A DNA stretch of 25,801 bases, from contig JFMF01000377.1 in assembly GCA_000635535.1 (NCBI GenBank), positions 1 to 25,801 on the forward strand. The letters are read 5' to 3'. Position numbers and translations under genes: made by a program. This DNA is from Prochlorococcus sp. scB243_496M6. Lineage in GTDB: Bacteria > Cyanobacteriota > Cyanobacteriia > PCC-6307 > Cyanobiaceae. The notes below the pieces were generated by a model, which was not told the origin of the DNA, ran no database searches, and saw only the letters and a list, made by a program, of their open reading frames with translations. This document shows positions 17,283-25,708 of this stretch, piece after piece; within the stretch, counting starts at the first letter, position 1; each line of letters begins with the position of its first letter.

Positions 17283-19518
17283 TAATCCAATCAACGAAAT
17301 TATTATAGATATCTTTTATAAAGTTTGATGGCTTATCTAAATTATTTTTTTTTCTTTCAGGTAATTCATTTTTATCCGGCAAATACTCAGCATAAGTATT
17401 TGCCTGTGCACTATTCTTTAGGGATTTAGTTTTTATAACTTGGTTAGTAATAATCCCTACAACTTCGGAACCTCTTGATCTTATTAATCTATAAGCTTCT
17501 TTTGGTAGATTTCTATCGACTTTCGAAATACTAACCATAAATAGCACTCCATCAGAATATTTAGATAACAGTGCACTATCAGATAGTCCTATTGCTGGTG
17601 GAGAATCTATTAATATAAAATCTGCTTTTTCGGTATTCTCTAGAAGATCGAAAAACTCTTTTAATTTATCTGAACTTAATAAATTTATTGGATTTGGTGG
17701 TTTTGTTCCAGCAGTAATTATTTTAAGGTTAGGGCAATTATCCAAATCTTGAAATATATCATCTAATTGACAGTCACCTATAAGATAATTACTTAGCCCT
17801 CTAATGTTATCAAGGCCTAATCTTATATGTAATTGAGGTTTGCGCATATCTGAGTCTACTAATAGAACTTTCACTCCAATTTCTGACAATGTTTTTGCTA
17901 AGAGAAAACTAGAAAGAGATTTTCCTTCTCCAGGTATTGAACTTGTAAGAACAAAAAAAGCTTTTTTTCTTTTAAAGTCTAAAAATCTTATAGAAGTTGA
18001 TATGTTTCTCAACGACTCTCTCAAATGAAAAGCAGAAATAGCATTATCATTATCGGTTTCAAATTCATCTAATAATTTGTCTAAAGAATTATCATCAAAA
18101 CTTTTTTCGCCTAAAAATTCCAAGAAAGGAATATTCCCAAGTACTGGTAGGTTTAATTCATCTTTGACTTCAGATTCAGAATGAAAAACAGGATCAAGCT
18201 TATCTTTGAATAATCCAATAAAAATTCCTGAGGCAGCACTTATAAGTAATCCCATAAATAAATTTTTGGGTATCGAAGGTCTTACAGGAATTGGATTTAC
18301 ATATGGTGAGGCAATAACCTTCCAAGGTACGCTTCTTTGAGCTATTTGTAGCTGATATGACTCCCTAGCACTAACCAATCCAGCTAAATTTTCCTGAGAA
18401 ATTTCTAATCTTTGTTTGATATTATTATATTTTTTGATAAGTTCTGGTTGATTAGAAAATTTTTCTAATAGTTCATCTCTCTGATCAAGAGCTATCTTTA
18501 AACTACCTTTACTCAAAATTAAAGCAGTATCAACAGAATCCATTTGGCTTTTCTTTAATAATGGTTCTAAAGCGTTTAAGCGCATCTCTAATCCTTTTAC
18601 CATGGGAGAAGAACTTTTATATTTTGATCTAGCTTTGGCTAGTTCTGTTTTTACTTTTAATAATTGATCAATCATTGCTTGATCAGCGTCTTTAATACCG
18701 AAACTTTCACTTTGATCTCCAGATTCTAAAGCCTGTACAAAACCTAGAGCACTAATTTTTCCTTGGTTTATGGTTTCTTTTATATTTAATAATCGATTTC
18801 TATAAGATTGAATAACAGAAATTTTTGTGTTTAATTTAGACAATTTTTCTTTTAAGACTGAACCTTCTAATGAGGGTTCTAAGAGTTTATATTTTTTTCT
18901 GAATTCTGATAACTCTTGCTGTAAATAATCAGTTTTTTGTTGAAGAATAGGTGCCTGTTTATTTAAGAAATCTAAACCATCAGATATCCTTTGTTGTCTT
19001 TGTTGAAGAGCAACTTGTAAGTATGATTCTTCTAATGATTTTAAAATTGAATTTAATCTTTTTGGCTTTTGATCAATAACACTTATATTTAAAATACCTT
19101 TAGCCTTTTCAAAAACTCCTTCCCCAGGAGTTTTAATAGTTAAATTTCTTCTAAACTCGTAATAGGGAATTGAATATTTTTCTGATATTGGGACTATGAG
19201 ATTTGGACTTTTTAAAAGCTCAATTAATGTTGGTAAATCATTTTGTGTTGTATTCCTTGCTAATTTAGTAAAAAGTTGACTTGCTTCCCCCGAACCTTCA
19301 TTATTACTAGAAAGAGGATCGTTTATCAAAAGAGTAAAATTACCGATAAAAGTTGGTTTGAAAAATCTTTGATAAACAGTGTAAAAACAAGTTATTAAAA
19401 ATATAGAAAAAGCTGAAGCTAAAATAATTTTTTTTCTTCTCTTAAAAGAATTTAAAATATCCTTAATATCAATATCTTCAATATTATTTTCCTGATTAAA
19501 TTTACTATCGCTTTTCAT
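17275..19518 (-). CDS. wzc: Wzc-like polysaccharide copolymerase with tyrosine-kinase domain
   Basis: This 747-residue inner-membrane protein controls chain length and export of a capsule or exopolysaccharide. The first transmembrane helix is at about residues 34-50. A Wzz-type periplasmic domain rich in predicted coiled coil (about 160-400) follows, with a second helix at about 417-436 after a PIPVRPSIPKN proline-rich segment. The cytoplasmic BY-kinase domain has Walker A SSIPGEGKS (about 524-533), Walker A' VLLVDSDMRKP (about 550-560) and Walker B FILIDSPPA (about 638). The C-terminal tail has few tyrosines, only TYAEY and one near the end, unlike the dense Tyr cluster of E. coli Wzc. Regulation by tail phosphorylation may therefore be reduced. 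It is divergent from the Wza-like gene and overlaps the phosphatase gene by 8 bp. Confidence 0.93.
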   Translation of the reverse strand: MKSDSKFNQENNIEDIDIKDILNSFKRRKKIILASAFSIFLITCFYTVYQRFFKPTFIGNFTLLINDPLSSNNEGSGEASQLFTKLARNTTQNDLPTLIELLKSPNLIVPISEKYSIPYYEFRRNLTIKTPGEGVFEKAKGILNISVIDQKPKRLNSILKSLEESYLQVALQQRQQRISDGLDFLNKQAPILQQKTDYLQQELSEFRKKYKLLEPSLEGSVLKEKLSKLNTKISVIQSYRNRLLNIKETINQGKISALGFVQALESGDQSESFGIKDADQAMIDQLLKVKTELAKARSKYKSSSPMVKGLEMRLNALEPLLKKSQMDSVDTALILSKGSLKIALDQRDELLEKFSNQPELIKKYNNIKQRLEISQENLAGLVSARESYQLQIAQRSVPWKVIASPYVNPIPVRPSIPKNLFMGLLISAASGIFIGLFKDKLDPVFHSESEVKDELNLPVLGNIPFLEFLGEKSFDDNSLDKLLDEFETDNDNAISAFHLRESLRNISTSIRFLDFKRKKAFFVLTSSIPGEGKSLSSFLLAKTLSEIGVKVLLVDSDMRKPQLHIRLGLDNIRGLSNYLIGDCQLDDIFQDLDNCPNLKIITAGTKPPNPINLLSSDKLKEFFDLLENTEKADFILIDSPPAIGLSDSALLSKYSDGVLFMVSISKVDRNLPKEAYRLIRSRGSEVVGIITNQVIKTKSLKNSAQANTYAEYLPDKNELPERKKNNLDKPSNFIKDIYNNFVDWIND

Positions 19519-19614
19519 ATAAAAACAATTTAGATTTAAAAAATATTAACTTGAATTCTACATCTTTTTGATTAATAGTAAAATAGTTAATAAATACCAC
19601 AATCATAAACTATA

Positions 19615-20757
19615 TTGAAATTTAAAAGACTCAGTAGAATTTTTTCAAGTGTTATTCTTTACTCATTAATTTGTAACACACTATCCTCAGCTATTAATGC
19701 TTCTAATAAACAAAATGAATTAAATAATAAGGAACTAATTTTTAATCCTTCTGGAGAACAAAACCAAGCAAATATAGAGTTAAAACCTTTTAAAGTTGAA
19801 AATAATCTTAATAACGATGAATACATTATTGATAGCGGAGATTTATTAGAATTAATAATTCTCGATGCTCCAGAACTATCTGGAGAATTACGAGTCCTAA
19901 GTGATGGTAATGTTCAAATCCCAATAGTTGGAAATTTTGTTATAAGAGGACTTACTATAAATCAAGCAACTGACGCGATTAAAGATCTATTAAATGATCA
20001 CCTTTTGAGAACTGATTTAAGTATTAAGATCTTAAGAACTAGACCAATATTCATATCTTTGGCTGGGGAGATAAAAAGACCTGGAATTTATTCTTTTAAC
20101 AAATTTAATTCTTCCGAAAACGGCATTCCTACTGGCATTCCTACTGTAATTGATGCGATACAAAAAGCAGGAGGAGTGACTCAAAATACAGATATTAAAA
20201 ATATTAGATTGTTTAGAAAATTACCTGGAAATAATAATGAATATAAAGTTACCAATCTAGATCTTTACAGTTTAGTAATAGATGGCAATCAGATTTATAA
20301 TCCATATCTTTTTGATGGCGATAAAATAGTCTTTAATATTGCAAAGGAAAATTTAAATATATCTAAATCCCAAGAGATAGCAGTAGGTAACTTATCACCA
20401 AATACTATAAAAGTTAATGTAATTGGTGAAGTTCAAGAAACTGGCACATTAACTTTAGAAAACGGTTCCACCTTGAATCAGGCAGTATTACTAGCTGGTG
20501 GACCAATAAACTGGAGAGCAAATAAAGGGAAGGTCCAATTAATAAGATTGCGGAGAAATGGTTCTGTCCTAAAAAAAGATTTTTATTTAGATCTTTCTAA
20601 TCCTTTATCAGCTAAAAATCCAAAAGTTCAAGATGGCGATACTATTTTTGTAAGAACTAATAAATTTGCATCATTTAGCGATGGAGTTGGTGCATTAAGC
20701 AGGCCAGCAAGTGGTATTGTCACGGTATGGTCATTATTGAAGATAATAGGCGATTAA
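19615..20757 (+). CDS. wza: Wza-like polysaccharide export protein (outer-membrane/periplasmic)
   Basis: This 380-residue export protein should form the periplasmic and outer-membrane channel working with Wzc. The N terminus KFKRLSRIFSSVILYSLICNT... is a good signal peptide with likely cleavage after AINA. A cysteine is present, but SLIC is a poor lipobox, so lipid attachment is doubtful. The polysaccharide export domain spans about residues 70-150 (DEYIIDSGDLLELIILDAPELSGE...VQIPIVGNFVIRGLT). SLBB-type beta-grasp repeats follow at about 150-250 and 268-350 (VNVIGEVQETGTLTLENGSTLNQAVLLAGG). The only usable start is TTG at 19615: an in-frame TAA lies at 19606 and the signal peptide begins right after it. 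The 96-bp divergent spacer to wzc should carry both promoters. Confidence 0.93.
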   Translation: MKFKRLSRIFSSVILYSLICNTLSSAINASNKQNELNNKELIFNPSGEQNQANIELKPFKVENNLNNDEYIIDSGDLLELIILDAPELSGELRVLSDGNVQIPIVGNFVIRGLTINQATDAIKDLLNDHLLRTDLSIKILRTRPIFISLAGEIKRPGIYSFNKFNSSENGIPTGIPTVIDAIQKAGGVTQNTDIKNIRLFRKLPGNNNEYKVTNLDLYSLVIDGNQIYNPYLFDGDKIVFNIAKENLNISKSQEIAVGNLSPNTIKVNVIGEVQETGTLTLENGSTLNQAVLLAGGPINWRANKGKVQLIRLRRNGSVLKKDFYLDLSNPLSAKNPKVQDGDTIFVRTNKFASFSDGVGALSRPASGIVTVWSLLKIIGD

Positions 20758-20815
20758 TAATTTTCGAATATTAAATAAATGTGTTGCTATTCGGCATAGT
20801 AATTTAAAAGTGTGA

Positions 20816-21076
20816 TATGTCTTACAAGAGTTAAAAAAAATAAATGAGGATGTAATATACTTAGAAACTTGTAAAAATTCATTAATTAATTTTCAGATTA
20901 ACTCTGAGCAAGTAAGATAAATAGTTCTATAATCAGTCAAAATTGCTAAATTTGACTTACTAAAAAATTGCTTGAAAGTTTTACTTTTATCATTAATATT
21001 TTGGTTAGGTTTAAAACTAATAAGTAATAAAAAAGATATCTATAGAGTTCATTTTTTAGATGGAAATTTTTTCTAA
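20816..21076 (+). pseudogene. Possible decayed ORF downstream of wza
   Basis: This lies in the 338-bp gap after wza (20758-21095). One frame reads YVLQELKKINEDVIYLETCK and on to a stop after 34 codons. After two close stops it continues in the same frame with SVKIAKFDLLKNCLKVLLLS and LIFWLGLKLI, which is hydrophobic, and runs to a stop at 21074-21076. An amphipathic first half and a membrane-like second half in one frame look like an eroded gene, not random sequence. No start codon, no complete ORF and no family resemblance are visible. Chance remains possible at this base composition. Confidence 0.3.
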
Positions 21077-21095
21077 CTTAAATAAGAAAAAAGAA

Positions 21096-22190
21096 TTAAT
21101 TATAAACTGGTGTATATGTTAAAGATCTAATGTATAAATAATAAATATTCCCAGTTGCCAATACTGTCATCAATAGTAAAGAAGATAAAAATAAAATCCT
21201 TGGATAATATTTCATATTTAGGATAATATTTAAAACAGAAGTTAATTGAAGTGGTATCAATATTCTTATAATGTTTCCTAATCCAGTAAAAGAACCAACG
21301 ATACAAATTGAATAGAAAAATAGAGTAATTATAAACTGGTCCTTTAGATATAAATTTAATTTGGATGTTTTTAGAATTAAAAGACACCTAGTTAAAATAT
21401 AGGGGGCGTATGCAACTAACAAAAGAATTCCAAATCTTTTACCATAACTATACCCAAACCCAAGACCGTCTTCTAAACCATAGGCTCTATATTTTGCTAA
21501 AAAATATATTAAACTTTCATTTAATAAATTTCCAAAAAAGGAAAAAGAAGAAACTATTAAAATTCCAGTAATTGTGATAATTACAAGAAAAGCTAAATTG
21601 TTTTCTCTTTTTAGAATTATATTTGATGTGTAATTTATTATTTTTGTAAATCTATTAAATAAAAATAAAGGTCCGAAAAAAATAAATGTCCAATGAGTAA
21701 GAAGTCCTAATAAACAAACAATAATTAAAATTAATGTATTCTGAGTCCTATTTCTTTTTTCTAGAGTATATAAAATTGCATATAAAAGAATTAAAAAAGA
21801 AGTACTTAGTCCTTGCCTATATCCACAAGTCCAAAAATGTGCAAATGTTATAGAAAATATAAATGGTGCACTCATCAATAAAAAAACATTAGTCATTCTT
21901 AAATTATTCTTTACAATAAATATTGCAATTAAGTAAACAAATATTGGCATTAATGTAAGTAATAAATAATAATTTTTTAAATCAATATTTTTATTAAATA
22001 AATAAATAACATCAATTAAGCTATCTAATCCAATTCTTAGAGTAAAATTACTATCAAATGTACCCTTTAAGAATTCAAGCATCAAAAGATAATTTCTATG
22101 GTCACTACATAAAAGTATATTGTCTTTAAAGATGAAATAAATTGAACCTAGAATTAATAAAGATATTATTATATATAGCCTATTTGACAT
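21096..22190 (-). CDS. EpsG-like polytopic membrane protein, candidate polysaccharide polymerase
   Basis: This 364-residue protein consists largely of transmembrane helices, roughly ten. The arrangement recalls the EpsG/Wzy-like family (PF14897): an early acidic loop after the first helix (SDHRNYLLMLEFLKGTF), a conserved-looking YRQGLSTSFLILLYA segment near residues 125-140, and LLTHWTFIFF near 165. The RQ...(S/A) helix followed by a histidine at the next membrane face is the pattern I rely on. The expected role is polymerising lipid-linked repeat units at the periplasmic face. The gene starts 6 bp after the methyltransferase and ends a minus-strand run that also includes a glycosyltransferase upstream. 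No flippase is visible nearby. A generic membrane protein of unknown role is the main alternative. Confidence 0.65.
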   Translation of the reverse strand: MSNRLYIIISLLILGSIYFIFKDNILLCSDHRNYLLMLEFLKGTFDSNFTLRIGLDSLIDVIYLFNKNIDLKNYYLLLTLMPIFVYLIAIFIVKNNLRMTNVFLLMSAPFIFSITFAHFWTCGYRQGLSTSFLILLYAILYTLEKRNRTQNTLILIIVCLLGLLTHWTFIFFGPLFLFNRFTKIINYTSNIILKRENNLAFLVIITITGILIVSSFSFFGNLLNESLIYFLAKYRAYGLEDGLGFGYSYGKRFGILLLVAYAPYILTRCLLILKTSKLNLYLKDQFIITLFFYSICIVGSFTGLGNIIRILIPLQLTSVLNIILNMKYYPRILFLSSLLLMTVLATGNIYYLYIRSLTYTPVYN

Positions 22191-22196
22191 ATCTTA

Positions 22197-23168
22197 TTAT
22201 CTTTTTACTCTAAAGTAAAAAGATCCAGGGGTCATATTCTTACTTAAATAAGGAGAACATTTTTTAAGATTACTGTAGTGATTATTATGTAAATAATTTA
22301 AAGAACACAAGATTTCATAACGATAGGAATTTGAAAGCAGTGCTTCCAAAATATATTGTTCATTCCACATAAGGACATGTTCTCTTATGAAAGAATCTAA
22401 GTAATCTCTAGGCGTAAAGATATCATGAACATGAACTATAACTCCAGGTTTTAATGAAGGGATTATTTCCAAGTATTCCTTTAATACATCGCCTTGAGGT
22501 CTAATAATGTGAGAAGAATCAATAAAAAGAATATCGTTTTCTGAGAGACATTCAAAGAAACTTAAGTCAATATTTTCTACTAATTCTCTTTTAACTTTAA
22601 TATTAGTATTTATTTGATCGAGCCATTTCATTTCATACGGCTCTATACATATATGTTTTGAGGGAATAGAGTCTTTTTTAAAGTTCTGATTCAGTGCTTC
22701 CATTGCCATCAAAGTTGAATTACCACTTCCTATTTCTATAAAATTTTTAGGCTTAAAATATCTTATGAATTGATAAAGAATTTCAGCATCTCCAGCTTCA
22801 AACGAGCCATTACCAAAATAAAATTTATTCTTTTTCTTTAGTTTATTTAGATTCAAATTAGTAAGTTCTTCAGAGTACTTAAACTCTTCTAATAGTTTCA
22901 ACTGCTTGTTTATTTTTAAATCAATTAAGGGTAGTTTTCTCTCCAAAGATAAATCTTTTTTAAGAAGTTTATCTTTGAATAAAGGTTGATAATAATGATT
23001 TCTAATGGGGTATATATCAAATGATTTAAGTAATTCTCTTGTTTTTGGTAATCTTTTACCGCCTATAAAAGCAAATAATTTGATCGCTGGTAAAGAGAAT
23101 AAAATAAATATAGAAAAAAAATAATCAACAAAATATAAAACTTTTATCAAACTATTCTTAATTTTCAT
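22197..23168 (-). CDS. Membrane-anchored class I SAM-dependent methyltransferase
   Basis: This 323-residue protein has an N-terminal hydrophobic stretch (about residues 8-35) that could anchor it at the membrane. A class I methyltransferase domain follows: GNGSFEAGDAEILYQFIRYF leads into motif I, FIEIGSGNST, at about residues 140-150. CIEPYE is the next beta strand, then DILFIDSSHI, and a HVHDIF acidic/histidine block. It fits the Methyltransf_24 type often found in polysaccharide and lipopolysaccharide loci. A plausible target is a sugar of the repeat unit or a lipid-linked intermediate, but the sequence does not show it. It is followed after 6 bp by the EpsG-like gene. TATAAT on the minus strand at 23195-23190 is a possible -10 about 22 bp before the ATG. 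Confidence 0.85.
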   Translation of the reverse strand: MKIKNSLIKVLYFVDYFFSIFILFSLPAIKLFAFIGGKRLPKTRELLKSFDIYPIRNHYYQPLFKDKLLKKDLSLERKLPLIDLKINKQLKLLEEFKYSEELTNLNLNKLKKKNKFYFGNGSFEAGDAEILYQFIRYFKPKNFIEIGSGNSTLMAMEALNQNFKKDSIPSKHICIEPYEMKWLDQINTNIKVKRELVENIDLSFFECLSENDILFIDSSHIIRPQGDVLKEYLEIIPSLKPGVIVHVHDIFTPRDYLDSFIREHVLMWNEQYILEALLSNSYRYEILCSLNYLHNNHYSNLKKCSPYLSKNMTPGSFYFRVKR

Positions 23169-23554
23169 TTTGATTTCTTTTATAAAAATATTATAAATTA
23201 AATAGTGACAAAAAATCTGTAAAAGTTACTTTGAAATAATTGCAAACGATAATAACTATAATCATTTTTTTTTATATTTAAAAAAATGGAATCTTTTGAG
23301 ATAAATCCAATAAATAAAATAATTTATTCAATCGAATTATTTTCAAATAAAAAGCTAAATTTGACTTCAACTTTAATCCAAGTTTTAAAAGGTTATATTA
23401 TTAAAAAAATTAACTAATTAATAATATTTTGGTTAAGTATGAAAGCTCTTAGAATTACTTTGAATTTGTTAGTAGTAATAGAAAAATAAAATATTAAATT
23501 ATCTCAATAATCTCTCATATTAGTTATTCATTAAAGTTAGGAATTAAATTTTTT
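23169..23554. other. 386-bp spacer between methyltransferase and glycosyltransferase genes
   Basis: This long, extremely AT-rich stretch separates two minus-strand genes. It contains one short plus-strand ORF (listed separately) and a 16-codon plus-strand ORF at 23439-23489 that I cannot distinguish from chance. I see no RNA gene, repeat or terminator with a clear stem. Its length, unusual for this compact window, suggests a place where a gene was lost. Confidence 0.4.
23286..23417 (+). CDS. Possible 43-residue ORF, unknown
   Basis: This ATG-to-TAA ORF encodes MESFEINPINKIIYSIELFS followed by a lysine-rich second half ending in KKIN. There is no Shine-Dalgarno sequence, only A and T runs before the ATG, and no family resemblance. 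It lies antisense to the direction of both neighbours. It could be a genuine small protein, an eroded gene end or chance. Confidence 0.2.
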   Translation: MESFEINPINKIIYSIELFSNKKLNLTSTLIQVLKGYIIKKIN

Positions 23555-24712
23555 CTAAATATAATAATCATTAGAAATCATAAATTTATTTATAGTTTTT
23601 ATAGACAAATCCTGTTGTTCAAATATTTTATCTTGACTTTTTCGAGCAAAATTGAAAACCTCATTTGATAAATTCTGATTATTTGTCTCATCCCTTAATA
23701 AAGATAAAACTTTAAATGTAAAATCTTTTAAGGAAATTTGTTTACTTAATACTAAATCAGGAAATAAATTCATATAGTTCCAACATCCTCCATTATCTAT
23801 TAGAACTGGGATAGCACCAAAAAACATCGATTCTAATGCAGTCAGACCAAACCCTTCAAATCTGCTTAAACATATAAAAATTTTAGAAGAGGAATATAAT
23901 TTACATATTTGATCTCTAGTTAAGTTTCTTTTTAAATCAAATTTCAAAGAGTTAAATCTTTTATCTTCAAAATTCAAAGGACAAAAGGCTACAACATTTA
24001 AATTACTATCAATCTCAGTTATTAACTTTATGAAATTATGATATAAATCTGGAGCTTTAACAAAACCATATCTCAGGCAAATTAATATATCTATGGGCCT
24101 ATCATGAAATACCTTATTTTTTTCATTTAAATTTTTACAGTTTGTCCAAATAGGGTAAATAAAACTTTTATTTTTAATTTTTCTTGAAAAACTTGTTATT
24201 ATTGATTTCTTTAAAAAATTTCTTTCAAATTCTTGCTTGAGAAATTCATTTGTAAATATCAACAAGTTACTTTTTATAAAAGATTTCTTTATTAAAAATT
24301 TAACAATATTTTTGCTAAAAATATTATCACAGTATTCCCATTCTAAAGATTGCACAAAAAAAATTATTTTAAATCCTAATTTTTGTAGAATCAGTGCTGG
24401 AAATATCGTTAAATAATGAGAAAATATTATGAATTTATAGTTTTCTTTCAAATTATTTACACTATTAATCAATGAATACACTTTTGGTAAATAATTAATT
24501 AACGCTATGAATTTTACATAATTCCTATTAAAAAAAATATTTGAATTTCTTTTTGAATTTATTTCAGCATCTTTTTTCTTAAAAATAAATAAATTTTTAT
24601 ATTGTAAATTTTTTTTATTTTTAAAATTTTTTTGCAAATGATTTATTAATTGAATAGAGATATAATCGCCACCACTAACCGATTTTTCCTTCGGCTTAAT
24701 ATAACAGAACAT
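23555..24712 (-). CDS. Family 1/4 glycosyltransferase
   Basis: This 385-residue GT-B enzyme is identified from its C-terminal half. IDILICLRYGFVKAPDLY begins the second Rossmann domain near residue 205. The family motif SRFEGFGLTALES follows with EX7E (E about 285 and 293), then GAIPVLIDNGG, typical of GT4. The N-terminal domain is diverged and lysine-rich, with KSVSGGDYISIQL as the likely glycine loop and IIFFVQSLEWEY near residues 135-147. It should add one sugar to the repeat unit in the cytoplasm; donor and acceptor are unknown. The ATG at 24712 sits just before the first beta strand. It heads the minus-strand run but is separated from the methyltransferase by 386 bp, so cotranscription is uncertain. 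It is divergent from the GT2 gene. Confidence 0.85.
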   Translation of the reverse strand: MFCYIKPKEKSVSGGDYISIQLINHLQKNFKNKKNLQYKNLFIFKKKDAEINSKRNSNIFFNRNYVKFIALINYLPKVYSLINSVNNLKENYKFIIFSHYLTIFPALILQKLGFKIIFFVQSLEWEYCDNIFSKNIVKFLIKKSFIKSNLLIFTNEFLKQEFERNFLKKSIITSFSRKIKNKSFIYPIWTNCKNLNEKNKVFHDRPIDILICLRYGFVKAPDLYHNFIKLITEIDSNLNVVAFCPLNFEDKRFNSLKFDLKRNLTRDQICKLYSSSKIFICLSRFEGFGLTALESMFFGAIPVLIDNGGCWNYMNLFPDLVLSKQISLKDFTFKVLSLLRDETNNQNLSNEVFNFARKSQDKIFEQQDLSIKTINKFMISNDYYI

Positions 24713-24806
24713 TTAATTAAAAAATATAAATAATATTATCATAAAATAATTTTAGAGTATCTATAAGATACCTTTATTTTATCTAATTAAGTTAAATTAA
24801 ACTAAA

Positions 24807-25556
24807 ATGAACAAATTAATTTCAATAGTAACTGCTCATATAAATGACTACGATCGATTAAAGAAAACTAGAGATTCTATAAATTCTCAAAATAGGGATT
24901 TTTTTGAATGGATAATTATTGATGGCGAAAGTAAAAAAATTAGAGAGTATGAATTAAAAAAAATATTAGATGAATCTGATATTTTTATTTCTGAAAAGGA
25001 TAACGGAATCGCAGATGCTTGGAACAAAGGTATCAAAACTTCAAAAGGGAAATATATACTTTTACTGAATTGCGGGGATACATTAATACCCGATTTTATT
25101 AAAAATTTTGAATGGCTTAGAGAAGTAAGCCCTATGATTCACTCCTATCATGCAGTTTTGACCAATGGACAAAAACCTTTGAGATTTTTACGACCAAAAC
25201 CAAATAAACTAATATTTGGGATGTCAATTCCTCATAACTTCACTTTTGTTCCAGCTAAATTCTATAAGGATTTTGGCTTCTATTCTAAAATTAAAATTTC
25301 TATGGACTATGAATGGTTTCTAAGAAATTTACTTAAAAATAATTTAGTAAATCAAATTCAAATTCATGATGAAATTGCTGGGTTTTATCCATTAGGAGGT
25401 TTAAGTGATAAATTTGCTTATCGAGGTTTTTTAAAAAATTTAAAACTTCAAATAAAACATTTGCCAGTTTTGTATTCATTTTTTTGCTTATTAAATTTTT
25501 TATTAGTAGTTTCAAAGCATTTTTTAGTAAAATTAGTAAGTAAATTTATTTACTAA
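24807..25556 (+). CDS. Family 2 glycosyltransferase, WcaE-like
   Basis: This is a 249-residue GT-A glycosyltransferase. The beginning LISIVTAHINDYDRLKKTRDSINSQ, then FEWIIIDGESKK, SEKDNGIADAWNKGIKTSKGKYILLLNCGD and MSIPHNFTFVPAKFYKDFGFYSK, match the WcaE-like branch of GT2. The metal-binding DXD position is the NCGD sequence, comparable to the NAGD or NSGD seen in relatives. DYEWFLR near residue 173 fits the acceptor-side motif. A hydrophobic segment at about residues 213-245 could associate it with the membrane. It probably transfers a hexose or 6-deoxyhexose to the repeat unit. It is divergent from the preceding glycosyltransferase (94-bp spacer) and convergent with the partial gene at the right edge. 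Confidence 0.88.
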   Translation: MNKLISIVTAHINDYDRLKKTRDSINSQNRDFFEWIIIDGESKKIREYELKKILDESDIFISEKDNGIADAWNKGIKTSKGKYILLLNCGDTLIPDFIKNFEWLREVSPMIHSYHAVLTNGQKPLRFLRPKPNKLIFGMSIPHNFTFVPAKFYKDFGFYSKIKISMDYEWFLRNLLKNNLVNQIQIHDEIAGFYPLGGLSDKFAYRGFLKNLKLQIKHLPVLYSFFCLLNFLLVVSKHFLVKLVSKFIY

Positions 25557-25708
25557 TTTATAATATATCTTTAATGTTTTTTGTTTTTATTATTTTCCTT
25601 TTTCTAACTTTAAAAAATAATTGTATTTTTAAAATAATAACTTTCTAAAAAATCTCGAGTTCTGAATCAAACTGGTTGTGTTTTTTTAATTGAATATAAT
25701 ATTTAATA

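Noticed and set aside
17840..18028. Plus-strand ORF of 62 codons opposite the Wzc kinase domain
   Set aside because: It is antisense to the Walker A and A' region of wzc, and its open frame is a by-product of that conserved sequence.
21127..21387. Second minus-strand ORF of 86 codons overlapping the EpsG-like gene
   Set aside because: It is a shadow in another frame of the same strand; the membrane-protein frame is longer and has family-like motifs.
25333..25515. Minus-strand ORF of 60 codons inside the WcaE-like glycosyltransferase
   Set aside because: It is antisense to the C-terminal part of a supported gene and has no recognisable features.
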